Positions 22,456 to 33,797 of a stretch of DNA of 64,000 nt are shown here, in pieces. The position numbers and the translations under genes are program-made. The stretch comes from Alligator mississippiensis (Eukaryota > Chordata > Crocodylia > Alligatoridae). The notes under the pieces were generated by a model. The model was not told the origin of the DNA, ran no database searches, and saw only the letters and a program-made list of their open reading frames with translations. The stretch is from NCBI RefSeq assembly GCF_030867095.1, contig NC_081825.1, positions 262,828,954 through 262,892,953 on the forward strand, read 5' to 3'. The first letter of the stretch is position 1. Every line of letters starts with the position of its first letter.

Positions 22456-24059
22456 AATTTACACCTCAGCAAAACAGGCACAAAAACAGGTCAGAACGGT
22501 AACATTTCAGAGCCACTTTGTATAGCTGTAAATGATGCCACACACTGTAAGTCAGAAGCAAGCCAAGCCCACAGGGCACGGAAGAGGCTATGGTGGCTCC
22601 AAGCAAGACTAAAGTACAGGCATCTAATAACTTTCCCTTAGTTTGCATCTAGCACAGAAAGTGAAGGAGACAGCAGTGCAAGCAATGGTTTAAAACCTGT
22701 CTCTTTTGTAGTATTGTCTAAAGTCATTGGTTTATGATTGGTATCATGGTAGCTCCTAGCAGCCACCAATCTAAAACAAAGGCTTCATTTCTAGTACAGC
22801 TTTCTTTAATGATATTATATTGTGTCCAGCTTATTTATTGCATATTCCAGTATTGTAGAGAGAGTGACGCTTTGTCTCCTGTCAGCACTGGACAGGGCAG
22901 TATGAGAAACAAGTAAGTAGACAGGGTCCCTGAGAAAACAGACTCTCAGCCTCTCCCCCTCCTTCCCCCTTCCCCCCCAAGCTATCTAGGCAACCTCAGA
23001 TAGCGAACCCAGGTTCTGGTCAGGCTTAATTTTCAACTTCTCTGACTTCACAAAACAGTTTACCAGCAGGATTTTTGGAAAATAGGCACCATGGCAGGAT
23101 AGCAGAAAGGCTGTTGCCTGTAGGTTCCCCATATATCAGTATATGCTTCTTTGAAGTTGTGGCCCTAAACAGATAAGGTTTTACAAACAGGTGCATATCA
23201 CTGGGATTAGGACAGGTCACCACTGTCACAGCCTATCCCAGGCCCCCCAATAGCTGAGACATGTTATCACAAAGGTAACTCATAAAGAGGGGTTGCTCTG
23301 TGACAGCCCAGCCTTGCTGAGCCGAGTGTGTGAACCATCCTGTTGTATATCAGTCAGAGAAGCCCTCCTGTTCTTTGGCAGTGAGCGGTCTCCCTTTTGG
23401 TTTCCCAAACTGGTCCTGACAAGTGAATGGATGGCAAACAGAGATGCGAGCAAAATTCACAGAGTCTTTTTTTGCAAGGGTCATTGTGGGAAACTAGCAA
23501 GTATCCTGTGGTGTAATAGGCGTATCTCTATGTTGTCAGCAAGCTGCTGTCCTCAGTTGTGCAGGGGGTGATGCATGTGACACTCCTCTGCCAAGAGTTA
23601 GTGTAACAGGGTAGTGTGTCCTCCTAAGATGGAGCAGCCAGCCCTGTTAAGGAAGTTCAGCTGGGTGACATTCAGCTAATGTGCTAAAGAAGCTCCCAGA
23701 AGAAGGAGGCAGGGAGAGGAGAGCAATCTGTTAGGAGATGCCAGAGTGAAAAGTTGTTCTTCTCCTAAAAAACAGAGAGGATGAAGGATTTTGTTTGGTT
23801 TGTCTGGTTAGAGACTGTGCAGAATAAAGCTGCCTGAGGAGTTAATAACATAGCCACCTCTCTTGCAAAAGGCAGTAGGATAAATGATATGCTTACAGGG
23901 AGCCTAGAGAGTGATAATCTGACTTAAAACCTGTTCCTTTGACATGACCAGCAAACCTTCAGTTGGATTTTGCTGGAGAAAAATGGTTTCCTAATAAGCA
24001 CCTTACCTTGGACTATGTGACAGCCCATTGTTTCCTATGTGGAACATGATACACCTGTG
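22456..24059. other. No gene or named repeat recognised
   Basis: Unique-looking sequence of mixed composition. No convincing exon, CpG cluster or repeat end. Confidence 0.5.
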
Positions 24060-24340
24060 TTCCATCATCTGCAACCATCCAAGTTCCCTGTCTACCTTGC
24101 CACCTTTCACTGTCCTGCCCAGACTCCTTGCCCCAGTCTGTTTGTCCAAGGAATCCTAGTTCTTCTTGGCATCTCTGCTCCTTGTCAGATCTGTCTCCCA
24201 TCTCCCACCCCCTTCTTCCCATACCAACGGTTTCAATACCAGTCCCCTTTCCATGCCAATCCGAGTCTTTCCCAAGTTTCTTATCTAATCTCCCCATTCT
24301 TCTCTATATTCCTTCCTCCCTCACCAGATCTGCCCTGATC
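24060..24340. repeat. Pyrimidine-rich repeat, second copy
   Basis: Homologous to 17575-17700 (tgcccagactccttg ... ctctgctccttgtcagatct). Its first 48 bp (catctgcaaccatccaagtt... to cacctttcactgt) recur almost unchanged at 25489-25537. Confidence 0.6.
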
Positions 24341-25414
24341 TGTTTTGAGGTGCAATTCAAAGGGTCATTTTTGACTGGCAAAGTATTATATGTTTTGGGT
24401 CCCAAATACCTTAGAAACTTCCACTCTCCTTGGGTGATTCCAAAGCAGCTGTGATCAAAGTGAGAGCATTTGATCCAACAGTGCAAAGAGAAGGGGCCTT
24501 TGTCAAGGGAACTTGCTCCCACTCTACTTGGTCCAACAGAGCCATGTCAGGATGTTCAGGCAGTTATAGGGCCAGACTGATGATAACCTTAGTTCTTAAG
24601 AAGTGCAAACACCGGCATGATAACTGTAGGTCCTGGCTGAGTGGCAGGGAGGATTTCAATTGATTGTAGTTTGCTTGGTAAATAATGATTGAAGGGAGGG
24701 GTTTATGGCACACATACATATATCCTGTGGGTGCACTTTATAGACTGAAATAAATAGAGATGGGAGAAAAAGGAAATGGTCCTTAAATACACACCAGGCT
24801 CCAAACCCTGTCATGACCTTTGGATCTGCCTGGCTCAGTTCCTCTCAGTCTATTGATTCCATTTTCTTGCAGGAACAGGAGGTAGGGGAAGGTTGCTTTG
24901 CTTGTGCTGCGGAATAAGAAGTCATAACTGTGTGCACACAGTTCATCTCAGTGTTACTTTACTGACACCTTTCATGAGTGCTGCCAACAGGCAATTGGGA
25001 CATAGCCTGCTTTAGGCATCTGGCAGAATTGAGGAAGATCTACCCAACCCAGAGCTTCCCTCAGACCCCTGGGGTTTGATGCCATGTGAGTTCCTGTTCT
25101 GGTACAAGGCTGCGCTGTAGCATGATGCCATCTCTCTCCTGTCTTGCAGGACTGGGCAAGTATCTATGTGCATATGTGACCTAGCAATCCAGAGGCTCAG
25201 AGACTGCAATGATGGGGCTGGAGACAGTAGCAGAAGCAGAGCAGGAGTAGAACAAGATACACAGAGTTTGAGGGAAGGTTCCCTTTCCTCTTATGTTCTT
25301 GGTGAAAATTCTTTGATAATGCTGATTGGTAATATACATTTATACACATGAATACATATGTATATATGTAGACATACATAAATGTGTGTGTGAATAAAGG
25401 CATACAAAAAACTA
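24341..25414. other. No gene or named repeat recognised
   Basis: Nothing recognised apart from short low-complexity runs. Confidence 0.45.
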
Positions 25415-25480
25415 GAATTCTTGGTTCCAAAATGATACGTTTTATTAGACCAACTGGAAAATGGCAAGAAAATTGTCCTT
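25415..25480 (-). mobile_element. Penelope-like terminal fragment
   Basis: 'cttggttccaaaatgatacg' followed by 'ttttattagaccaactgg' parallels the terminal segments at 1600-1660. It lacks the hammerhead core. Confidence 0.45.
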
Positions 25481-25488
25481 TTATTTGC

Positions 25489-25537
25489 ATCATCTGCAAC
25501 CATCCAAGTTCCCTGTCTACCCTGCCACCTTTCACTG
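25489..25537. repeat. 48-bp direct copy of 24065-24113
   Basis: The run 'catctgcaaccatccaagtt' through 'cacctttcactgt' matches the earlier copy with one visible difference, 1.4 kb apart in the same orientation. Confidence 0.85.
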
Positions 25538-25564
25538 TATAAACACACATATACACAACACACA

Positions 25565-26212
25565 TCTACACACTTTGGTAAACCTATACAGTGCAAATCT
25601 TAGGTGTGTGTGTGCATATATACAAGCATATACATATATGTGTGTGTGCGCATGCACACAGACACCTGTAAGGAGCCACTGAGTCTTAGTGCTGTGCCTG
25701 CTCTGAGCTGCGGTCCAGGGTATGAGCTGTGCACCACACTGGCCAGTGCCTCCCCACAGCCCAAGCCTGGCACTATGGTCAGGCTCTTTGAGGGGGGGCA
25801 GCAGGGTGAGAAGGTCCTGGGCTGGTCTGTTTCACATGAAAGCAGCATACACTTAATAGGGTAACCAAAGTGTGTGTGTGTGTGTATACACACACATACA
25901 CAACTCTATATGTATATATGTGTGTATATACACCCCTCCCCTCTATGACTTGTACCTTCTAGGTCAACCAAAGTGTGTATATGTATGCATATACACATGC
26001 ATAAACACATACAGAGACACGTTTATGTATATATGCGTATATACACACCTCCTAAGACTTGCACCTTATAGGTTAACCAAAGTGTGCATATACATATGCG
26101 CACATCTATTTTTACACACATATATACACATACACATCAGTGTGTGTGTGCATGCCTGTGCATGCACACACCCCCCAAGAGGTGCACCTTATAGGTTAAC
26201 TAAAGTGCGCGC
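25565..26212. repeat. Minisatellite with TG/CA-rich units and a conserved core
   Basis: The core gacttgcaccttataggtta (then accaaagtgtg) occurs, with changes, ending near 25870, 25977, 26086 and 26210, at spacings of about 105-125 bp, and once inverted near 25570-25600. Cores are separated by alternating TG, CA and TA tracts. The core resembles the Penelope-like end at 18573 (gacttgcaccttatagacta), so the array may have grown from such a fragment (inference). Confidence 0.7.
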
Positions 26213-26581
26213 AGGTGTGCATGCATATGTATGTAGCTCTGTACGTGTGCGTGAGTGCGTGCACCCCCTCACTTAGCCCCGCTGCCCTGTGCGGCGCGCC
26301 CCTTCCCGCCTTCAGGCGAAACGGGGCCCGGCCCGGCCGGCGCTGCGGGGGCCGCCGTGCGGGAGCGCGGCCACTCCAGGCCCGCGGCTCCGGTGAGTCG
26401 CGCAGGCCGGCCGCGGAGGTGCGTTCGCCGGGGCCAGTGCTTTGCGGGCGGGCTAGCGGGGCTCCCACCGCGGGGTCACCGCCCCGGGGCTCGTGCAAGA
26501 GGGCACGGCCGCACCAGCCCCCTCGGGCCCGCGCCCGGCACTGTCGGCGCCCCTGGTTGCGCAGGCGCGCGGCCGGTGCCA

Positions 26582-26602
26582 GGGGGCGGGGCAGGGCGGG
26601 GG
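26582..26602 (+). promoter_or_regulatory. GC boxes (SP1-type)
   Basis: GGGGGCGGGGC followed closely by GGGCGGGG, 17 bp before a possible start codon. Confidence 0.55.
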
Positions 26603-26618
26603 CTGCGGCGGCCGCGAG

Positions 26619-26657
26619 ATGGGCAGAGCCGGGATCCTGCTGTCTCCCGCCGCGCAG
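26619..26657 (+). CDS. Possible first coding exon, gene unknown
   Basis: An ATG with G at -3 and G at +4 opens MGRAGILLSPAAQ, which ends exactly at a donor-like CAG|GTAGGG in phase 0. It lies inside the CpG island, just after GC boxes. I do not recognise the protein, and no second exon could be linked: a good acceptor at 27268 (polypyrimidine then ttag) leads to only 15 codons before a stop. It could equally be 5' untranslated or chance sequence. Confidence 0.3.
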
Positions 26658-26954
26658 GTAGGGCCGCTGCGCTCCGCTGCCCCGGGCCGGCGGCCGCGTG
26701 CTGCCACGTACGGGGGGCGCGGGTCGGGGCCGGGGCCGGGGCGAGGGGGCCGTGCCCCAGCGGCCGGTCGCGAGCTCCCGGCGGGCAGGGGGAGCGAGGG
26801 CCCATGTCCGGCCGCGCTCGCTGCCACCCGCGGGCGGTGATGGCGGGGCCTCGGTGCCCCCCCGGGCGGGCTGCGTGCGCGGGTGGAGCTGACTCGGGCA
26901 CGGTCCCGCGGAGCAGGTTTCCAGCCCCAAGCGCGAGCGCTTTCCTGGGGAGAA

Positions 26955-27010
26955 CGGGCCATTTCATCTCCGTTTGGCAGCTGAGGAAACTGAGGCCCGG
27001 GGAGCCGAAG
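26955..27010 (-). mobile_element. MIR-type SINE remnant at island edge
   Basis: 'ccatttcatctccgtttggc' followed by 'agctgaggaaactgaggcccgg' matches the reversed MIR box (tttacagatgaggaaactgaggc). Confidence 0.55.
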
Positions 27011-27090
27011 GGACGGCTTTGAGCCGGCGCAGGGGTGACGCCTCTTGGCCCCTCGGCTGCCCCCCGCCGGGCCAGGCTGCCCCCGCCGTG

Positions 27091-29482
27091 CAGACGATGT
27101 GGTGCTGCCCGGCTGCCGTGTTGTTCCCTGGCTTGTTGTCAGTTCCCACCGCGCCTTGGCTCCAGGAGCCTCCTTCCTGGAATTGTGCCTGGTGATATTA
27201 GAAATGCCAGGAAATGCTTCATGCTGGCAATAAAAAAGACCTTCTTCTCCCCCCTTCCCTCCTCTTAGTTCTTCATCTCGTTTACCGGACTTGGAGAGAT
27301 TGATTACCCCAGTTGAAAGGGGCTGTGAGGTTAGGATGATCTAATACTCTGACTAAGCTGCTCTTTCATGGCTTATGGCTTCATTCAAAGCTGTCTGCAG
27401 ATACCTAACTTTGTCACTCATGACAATGAGCAAGGTAATAAGCAAGGGGGGTGGCAGTGTTAAGCTGTGCACATGGAACGTAAGATCATTTGCCAACAGA
27501 ATGGGTGCTGTCTGCATCCTCAGAGGGATATCCTTGGCTGCCTGAGCTGCTGCCTGTGTGAGTGTCTCCTTTTAATTGGTGCCACTGCCACGGGAGGGTC
27601 CGCGCCTGTGTCGCATTCCAGGCGGTTCCAGCAGCACCGCTGTGTGGACATTCTCCCCAGCATAAGGCTTGGAGAGCGAGTGAGTCTGGGGACTCAATTG
27701 GAGAAGTTAGTCCCCTTTTGAAAACACGCTGAAGCTGAACAATATTATGTCCGACTCCAGACTAAGCTGCTTTGCTGTGGAGGTTCCTGAATAGATGTCC
27801 CACTAGGGATGAGGTGCTGTAGAAGGGTGCCTGGTTTTTGTTAATTATTGGAAAAGAAGCAGAACAAGAGGCTGATAAAAGCAGGAGGCTGGAAAATGTA
27901 CAGCTGTAACTTACAGCACCCTGAGGTGGGGGAAATGGTGACCTGCCTAGTCTGTTGCTATTCAGAATTTCCTCAGGCTAGTGCAGCAACAGAACTGTTG
28001 GACCCTGTCCTTCCCTCCTTGGTTGGAAGGGCAGCATCCAGGGGTAAGATAGCAGGTCTGAAGGGATCCAACATTGTTCTTGTTGCCAAGCAGCGTAAAA
28101 ATGCAACACTACAGGGTCTGTATTCTCTAGCCAGTCCTTCGTCTGCCTCTTCCTGCAGCAGCATCCCTGCAAGTTTTTCTCTGCCCTTTTTACGTAGCAA
28201 CACCTTGGCCTCTGTCTTCCTGGGGCTTCAGGGTACCTATATATGAATCCATTAAAACCGCTTTTCTTGAATGTTAACACTTCACTTCTTTGTGGCATGT
28301 TTTGATTTCAAACATTTCACAAATGCAAAGTGATGAATCCTGGTTCAGGTGTCACCCAAGTCAGCGAGTGTGCACAGTTCTTGCAAATGATTGCAATAAT
28401 GCTAATCCTCCTGTGCATAGAGCCGGAGATGTGCGTGGTGCTCCACAAACAAATGAAACATGACTCTCTTTTGCCCATAGGTTTTCTATTCAATATTAAA
28501 CTTAAGTTCTCTCCCTATTGGTGTTTGGATGGCTTGGCAAGGGAGGAATTGTCACTGTGTTTTGTTTTATTTTATAAAGCATTACTCCTAAAATGCACGC
28601 ACCTCTCCCCTGAGATTATCTTTGTGATGCTGTTACTAAACTGGCAGAGACAACTTTCTGAAAATCACAGCTGACTGTAATTGATATCAAACTAATCTGT
28701 CAGTCACCTTAACGCTCATGAAAACATTGGTACTCCTGCGGTACACGCACTAATTATTTTATATGAGTCACATAAAAACCAGTGCATTCTACATGTATCA
28801 ATTTTGCCTTCCTTGAGACAGCACTCCCTAGCTAGCTTAATTGCTATAAATATGTTTAATGTATCTTGGACATAACGTTTGAGGAAAATGTTGTGCAGAA
28901 GATCACAGTTATTAGCTGTGAAACTGCAGTCATCTTAACTTCACAGTCTCTTTCAAGTGAGTAGATTTAAGTTCTGCTCCAAGTTGCTAATTCCCCAATT
29001 TGAAAACTCGGTTTACTTGGGTTGTTAGACAAATGAAGAAATAGCCTAGGATCCGTTCTTTGTTAATCTCCCTGGAGGTAATTTTTTCAGTTGGCAGGCT
29101 TTAGGTGCAGTGTCTGGGGAGTAGAAGCTGGATGTGGCAACAGAGTGTGGAATCTCAGCCCTAAGAACCAAGGTTTTTAAGGTACATAAGTGCCCGAGAT
29201 GCAGTTAAATGCATCAATACTTATTATAATGTTTGGAGGTACCTAACTGCATCTTAAGATACCCAAAACCTTTACAAAGTCTGCTCTGAGTCACTAATTC
29301 AAATATAGAGCTAACAGATAACTTGGTAGTAATCAGATGTTGTTATCGGGTGATGCAGTGTCAATAGTATTAGTTTAGTTCAAACCTTATCACAAAATAA
29401 ACATTTAGAGCCTGGCTAAACAGATAATTGTGCACATAGGAACATGAAGGATTATTATTCCATTACACCAGCAACTAGGAGC
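27091..29482. other. Downstream of CpG island; intron-like
   Basis: A return to AT-rich sequence. Open frames near 27848-28246 and 28330-28674 show no domain. It may be the first intron of whatever gene starts in the island (inference). Confidence 0.45.
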
Positions 29483-29720
29483 TTTAGCTGAGGTCAGGGC
29501 CCAATTTATGCTAGGTGCTGGACATATACCTAGTCTCTGCCCTGAAAAGCTTATGGCCAAAATAGACAAGACACACAAAGCATGGGAGGGGAAAGAGAAG
29601 CAGAGAGATGTGCAGTAGCAAATTCCTGTTTGAGCTGGGATTAGAAGACTCATGTCTTTTTATCTCCACTTTGGCTCCTAGATCACCCTGTGTCCCTGTA
29701 GTTACATGGGCGTTTTTGTG
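29483..29720 (-). mobile_element. Ancient amniote SINE (MIR/CORE-like) remnant
   Basis: 'caatttatgctaggtgctgg' with 'tagtctctgccctgaaaagc' and, further on, 'tttgagctgggattagaaga' with 'tggctcctagatca' follow the order of a widespread old reptile repeat ending in a gggattagaa...ctctaacca-type box. The exact family is uncertain. Confidence 0.4.
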
Positions 29721-29749
29721 ACCACTGTTGCCCCCTACTCCTGCTGCCA

Positions 29750-29975
29750 CAGTTGCTGTACCTCATGTTAGACACTTGACCTACACTGATACAGCTGTAG
29801 TGGTACTACCCCTCCAATTTGGGTTCCCCTTACAGGATAAGTTATATTGATATAATCACCTTTATAACAGTACAACTGCACCTGCACTAGGGATTAATTT
29901 AGCAGAGCTGTTTTGGCTTTTCACCCCTAACTGATGTAACTACACTGGTGCAACGTCTGGGTGTGTCTTTTAAAT
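29750..29975. mobile_element. MITE-like fragment with 'tctacactg' ends
   Basis: 'gacctacactgatacagctg' on the left and 'taactacactggtgcaacgt' with 'tgggtgtgtc' on the right resemble the ends of a reptile MITE family that carries tgtctacactgg near both ends. Boundaries are unclear. Confidence 0.35.
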
Positions 29976-30461
29976 CAGACTGTTAGCGCTGCAGGACAGA
30001 TCATTTGCGCAGCAATCGATATACTCCCAGCCGGGACCTAGGGGTGGGATGGAGACCAACACAATAAGGAATCAAACTAGGGTCACTAGAGCTAAGGAGC
30101 CAAGGTTTTGTAGCTGTAGGCTGTAACAACTCGTATATCATCTGCAGATTGGCATGGAGGAGAGATCTTTAACATAGTTATCAATGGATTATGCTGCCAC
30201 AGTGTTGTTCAGTAATAATAAAAATAATGCCCTAGTCTCTCCAGTTTTCCCTCCTTTGGATGTGGTGTTAAGGGGGTCAGTACATTTTTTCCAAAGGTGA
30301 TTCTACTAATCCAATTGCTAGTATTATTTAGAGGGGGTTCTGGAATTCCTGTCTTCATTTCTCCACTTTTCTGCCACTTCAGAGACCTCCTAGACACTCT
30401 GGCCAAGGGTGACTGGATCCAGCTTTAAGCAGAGCTGCTCCTGAATTGGCTGCAAGGGACA
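29976..30461. other. Unassigned
   Basis: No feature recognised. Confidence 0.5.
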
Positions 30462-30469
30462 CTATAAAG

Positions 30470-31518
30470 CAGATGGGCAAAATATGGCCTGCAGGCAGGA
30501 TCCAACCTACCAATTGATTGTATCTGGCCTGCAGCTGCCCCCATGGTGCTCTGCATGGGGCCAAGCCTGGCCTGGAGCAGCCTGTGCCACATGCCTACTA
30601 ATGGCACCACCAGGGCCACGGCACACAGATTCCTGGCCAGGTACTGCTTGGCTCCCACCTGCCTCCAGTGGCTTCTCCTGCTCCTCCTCCTGCCCACCAT
30701 GTGCCCAACCAGGTGGGAGGAAGCTGAAGTGGGGCAGCTCCTGCCCCAGCGCACGGAGCTCCAGTTCCAGCTCCTGGCTGCTTTCCACTCACTCTACCTG
30801 CCTGGCGTGATGAGCAGCTACCTGCAGATAGCCAAGCAGATGAAGACAGCCTGAAGCTGAACTGAGCAGTACCCCGGCGGCTGTGGCAGCAGTGCTGCTG
30901 GGAAGCTGTCTGCACTGGCTGGGGCTGGGTCCTGGGAGCTGTGGTCATTTGGTACAGGTGGGGATGTGGCGTGAGCTGCGCAGGGTGGGAGTGAGCAGGG
31001 CTGGGTCCCATGTGGAGTGCCTAGGAGGCAGCCATGGGCCAGATGTCTGGGTTGCAGGGGACCAGGGAGGGGGGCAGATCTCACCTGCATCATACTCCCC
31101 AGGCAAGCTTTGCTGCACATGCCCCCTGCCTCTCCCTCTTCCCACTCAAAGCCAGCTCCAGGGAGCTAGCATGCAGGCAGCCTCCCATGCACATGTACAC
31201 ACTCCAGCCACCCATTCCACCCTCCCTATTCCTCCCACAGACACCCCCCCCACACACACACAGTATACAAGAGTAAGACTATTTTGAGTTATGATGCAAT
31301 CACCTCTGTATACATTACTCAAAAAAAATTAGGGCAAAAATTATTTTTTTAATAGAATTAAAATACTTCATAGTAGATGTTTGATTTTTAGTATGTGATT
31401 TGTTTTTTATCTAATTTGTTAAAATGATATCTCCTGAAAGATTTTATGTGTACGGCCCTGAACACCTTTTCAGAACTTAAGTGGCCCACCAGCCAAAATA
31501 ATTGCCTGCCCGGTTCTG
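30470..31518 (+). mobile_element. hAT-type non-autonomous element, family A, copy 1
   Basis: It starts cagatgggcaaaatatggcc and ends aaaataattgcctgcccggt(tctg), matching the ends of the copies at 42.5, 58.5 and 62.0 kb. The flanks ctataaag (30462-30469) and ctgtagag (31519-31526) agree at 6 of 8 positions, a decayed 8-bp duplication typical of hAT elements. The internal text near 31280-31440 (caatcacctctgtatacatt, agatgtttgatttttagtat) aligns with 62650-62770. The core is GC-rich and non-coding. Confidence 0.8.
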
Positions 31519-31529
31519 CTGTAGAGTGA

Positions 31530-32219
31530 CAGGAGCATCTGTTTTCTTCTGTGTAGTATCCTCATACCCCGTCTGTTGGGGATGGAAGGCAAAATCCAAC
31601 CTTGGACTCTTAATTCTTTGTGGAACAGGTCAATCCAAAGCACTGTCACACTTCACTGTTGTTTGTCAGACTGTGGTGGGTGCTGAGGGACACAAGAGCT
31701 TTGGCCAAATACTCCAGCTTCCTTCTAAGTGCAAATGGCTTTTAAAGATGAGATTGAGAGGTGACTGGCTTGGTGTTTTCAGTGGAAGCCTACTAAAGTC
31801 TTTTAGTTGCCTACCCACGATACAAACCCTTAGTGCCTCAATATCTCCTCCAACAAATGGAATAAAACAGATTCCAAATACCCATAACTCCATTTGAAAT
31901 TTTTGGGAACTCCCAGGTTATTAACTTACTGAAGCCAGTGAGGGTTAAACATCCAGTGTACTTTATCCTATTGGACGACCTAGTTAAAGTAGAAGTTCCA
32001 ACATGGTGAAGAGGATTTTCCATCTTGTAGTGTAGGTGGGTTGAACCTTATGTTATTGAATTCTGTTGCAGCCCTGTGACAGCAGCATCTTACTAGTCTG
32101 AGGTTGTAGGATATCTCATCTGTGATGCTAGTTTCCAGGCTGTAAAGGGGAACTATGAAGCTTTTGGTACTCCCTTTCATCCTGCCTTGTCTGACCTTCC
32201 TCCTTTCTCAGACTAGCCT
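31530..32219. other. Unassigned
   Basis: No gene or repeat end recognised between the hAT copy and the retroviral LTR. Confidence 0.5.
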
Positions 32220-32744
32220 TGTTACACTCATTTAATTAAGGTGTGGCTGTAAATAGATTACGGTGGTCGGTGAGACTATTCCAGTCTCAAATCCTAATTT
32301 ATTGAACATACAAGCAAAACTACTTCTACAACACAATGCCCAAAGCAATATTCTTACATAGTCCTTCCAAACGATACACAATGTCTTGGCTGGCCAAGCA
32401 TTGTCACAGCATCAAGATATAATTAGTTGTTATTCCCTTTCATGGCCATCACTCTCTACCATATGACTTTAACTTCTTTTATTATATTTTTGGCTTTAAC
32501 CTATAATTAGTATTATTACAATATTGTCCAATTACAGATGTTGTCTAGTTTAACTGTATGTCCAGTTTAACCATTTGTCTGGTTTTGTTTTATTTTATTT
32601 TGGATACTCGCATCCTGTTTTTCTTGCTGCCTAGGTCTGTCTTAAGCTGCCATGTGCTTGTTTTGCTTTTAAACAATGGCACTAGATATATAAAATGGCA
32701 TTGCTTACGCCAAGCATTTTGTTAAGGCGGTTTTCAGGCCTACG
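32220..32744 (-). repeat. 3' LTR of the endogenous retrovirus
   Basis: It starts TGTTACAC. Its right limit is set by a purine-tract-like sequence (aaggagggga on the minus strand) near 32745-32755. About 525 bp. Confidence 0.7.
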
Positions 32745-33797
32745 ATCCCCTCCTTGATAGTGGGTTATTACTGTACTCTCACTACAGTTATCAGTCCAGG
32801 TATAAGATGAGACTCCATTCATCTCAATGCCAAGTGGGTTGCAGCCACCTGTGGAGGAATGTTATGGCAGTTCTCTGTACACTTACCCCGGCTTTGCCCC
32901 ATAACCTCACTTATAGCATTTCAAGTGCATTTCAGGACCGCCACTCCATTTGCTACATCTTTATATGCATACCCCTTATTATTAGAAATCTACCTAAATT
33001 GGAATAAGACAAAGGGATTTTTATGGCCTTCTTGCAGTGCGCAGAGGCAATTTTGCAGGCATTTTGCTGTGGCCCCACCCCTTGGTGCTGATTGGCAGAG
33101 AGGCCCAGGAGGGGCGATCACCATTTTGATTGCTGGCTGCCCTTTGTGCGGCGTGGTCCTTTGGTACTAATTAGCGGAGAGGAAGGGGGAGGAATGAGGG
33201 AGCAGCCACCATCTTTTATGTTGCCCTTTTTGCTGCCCTACCAGCCAGCGCCTTCCTCTCCAGGCAGCGAGGACTGCTGGCTCTCACTGGGAAGCCAGCA
33301 TATTTTTTTATCAATGTTTGCAGGCAATTTTGGATTTCAGTTTCCATGAAACCATGAATTGAGTATATTCCCTACTTATTGTTATTAATAAAACTAACAT
33401 TCCACTAATGATAATTTGAATTATTAAAACAAGCACAATAAGGTGCAGCATTACATTAAATATTCCTTTGCCCGATGGAGACCATCCTAACAATACCTCC
33501 CACTAGTGATGTTCTCCTGCTTGTTTGGCCTTTTCTAACACATCAGTGATGTTATAGTTTTTAACATTACAAATTAACAATTGCGTAGTAAACACAGGGG
33601 TCTTAAAGATAAAATCACACCTACTTACACTTGTAATATTGCAACTACACACATAGTTGTACACACATAACATTACAACACACAATATTACTACTATTAT
33701 TTTCAGTTTGAATATATGCTTAATTGATTATAACAAAGGAATATAGGGTATACAGACTTACACACCCTTGTCTAATATACACTACAATTGAGTTGTA

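Larger units (their letters stand above)
26260..27090. promoter_or_regulatory. CpG island, probable promoter
   Basis: About 830 bp very rich in G+C and in CpG dinucleotides, unlike anything else in the window. It contains GC boxes (26582-26602) and several GT donor-like sites (for example ctccggtgagtcg near 26391 and gcgcaggtaggg near 26657). CpG islands of this kind usually mark promoters of housekeeping or developmental genes. Long open frames in all phases here are by-products of GC richness. The direction of transcription is unproven; plus is favoured by the donor sites. Confidence 0.75.

Noticed and set aside
26196-27022. Open frames of 115-255 codons in all phases
   Set aside because: GC-rich CpG-island sequence lacks stop codons in every phase; no domain seen.
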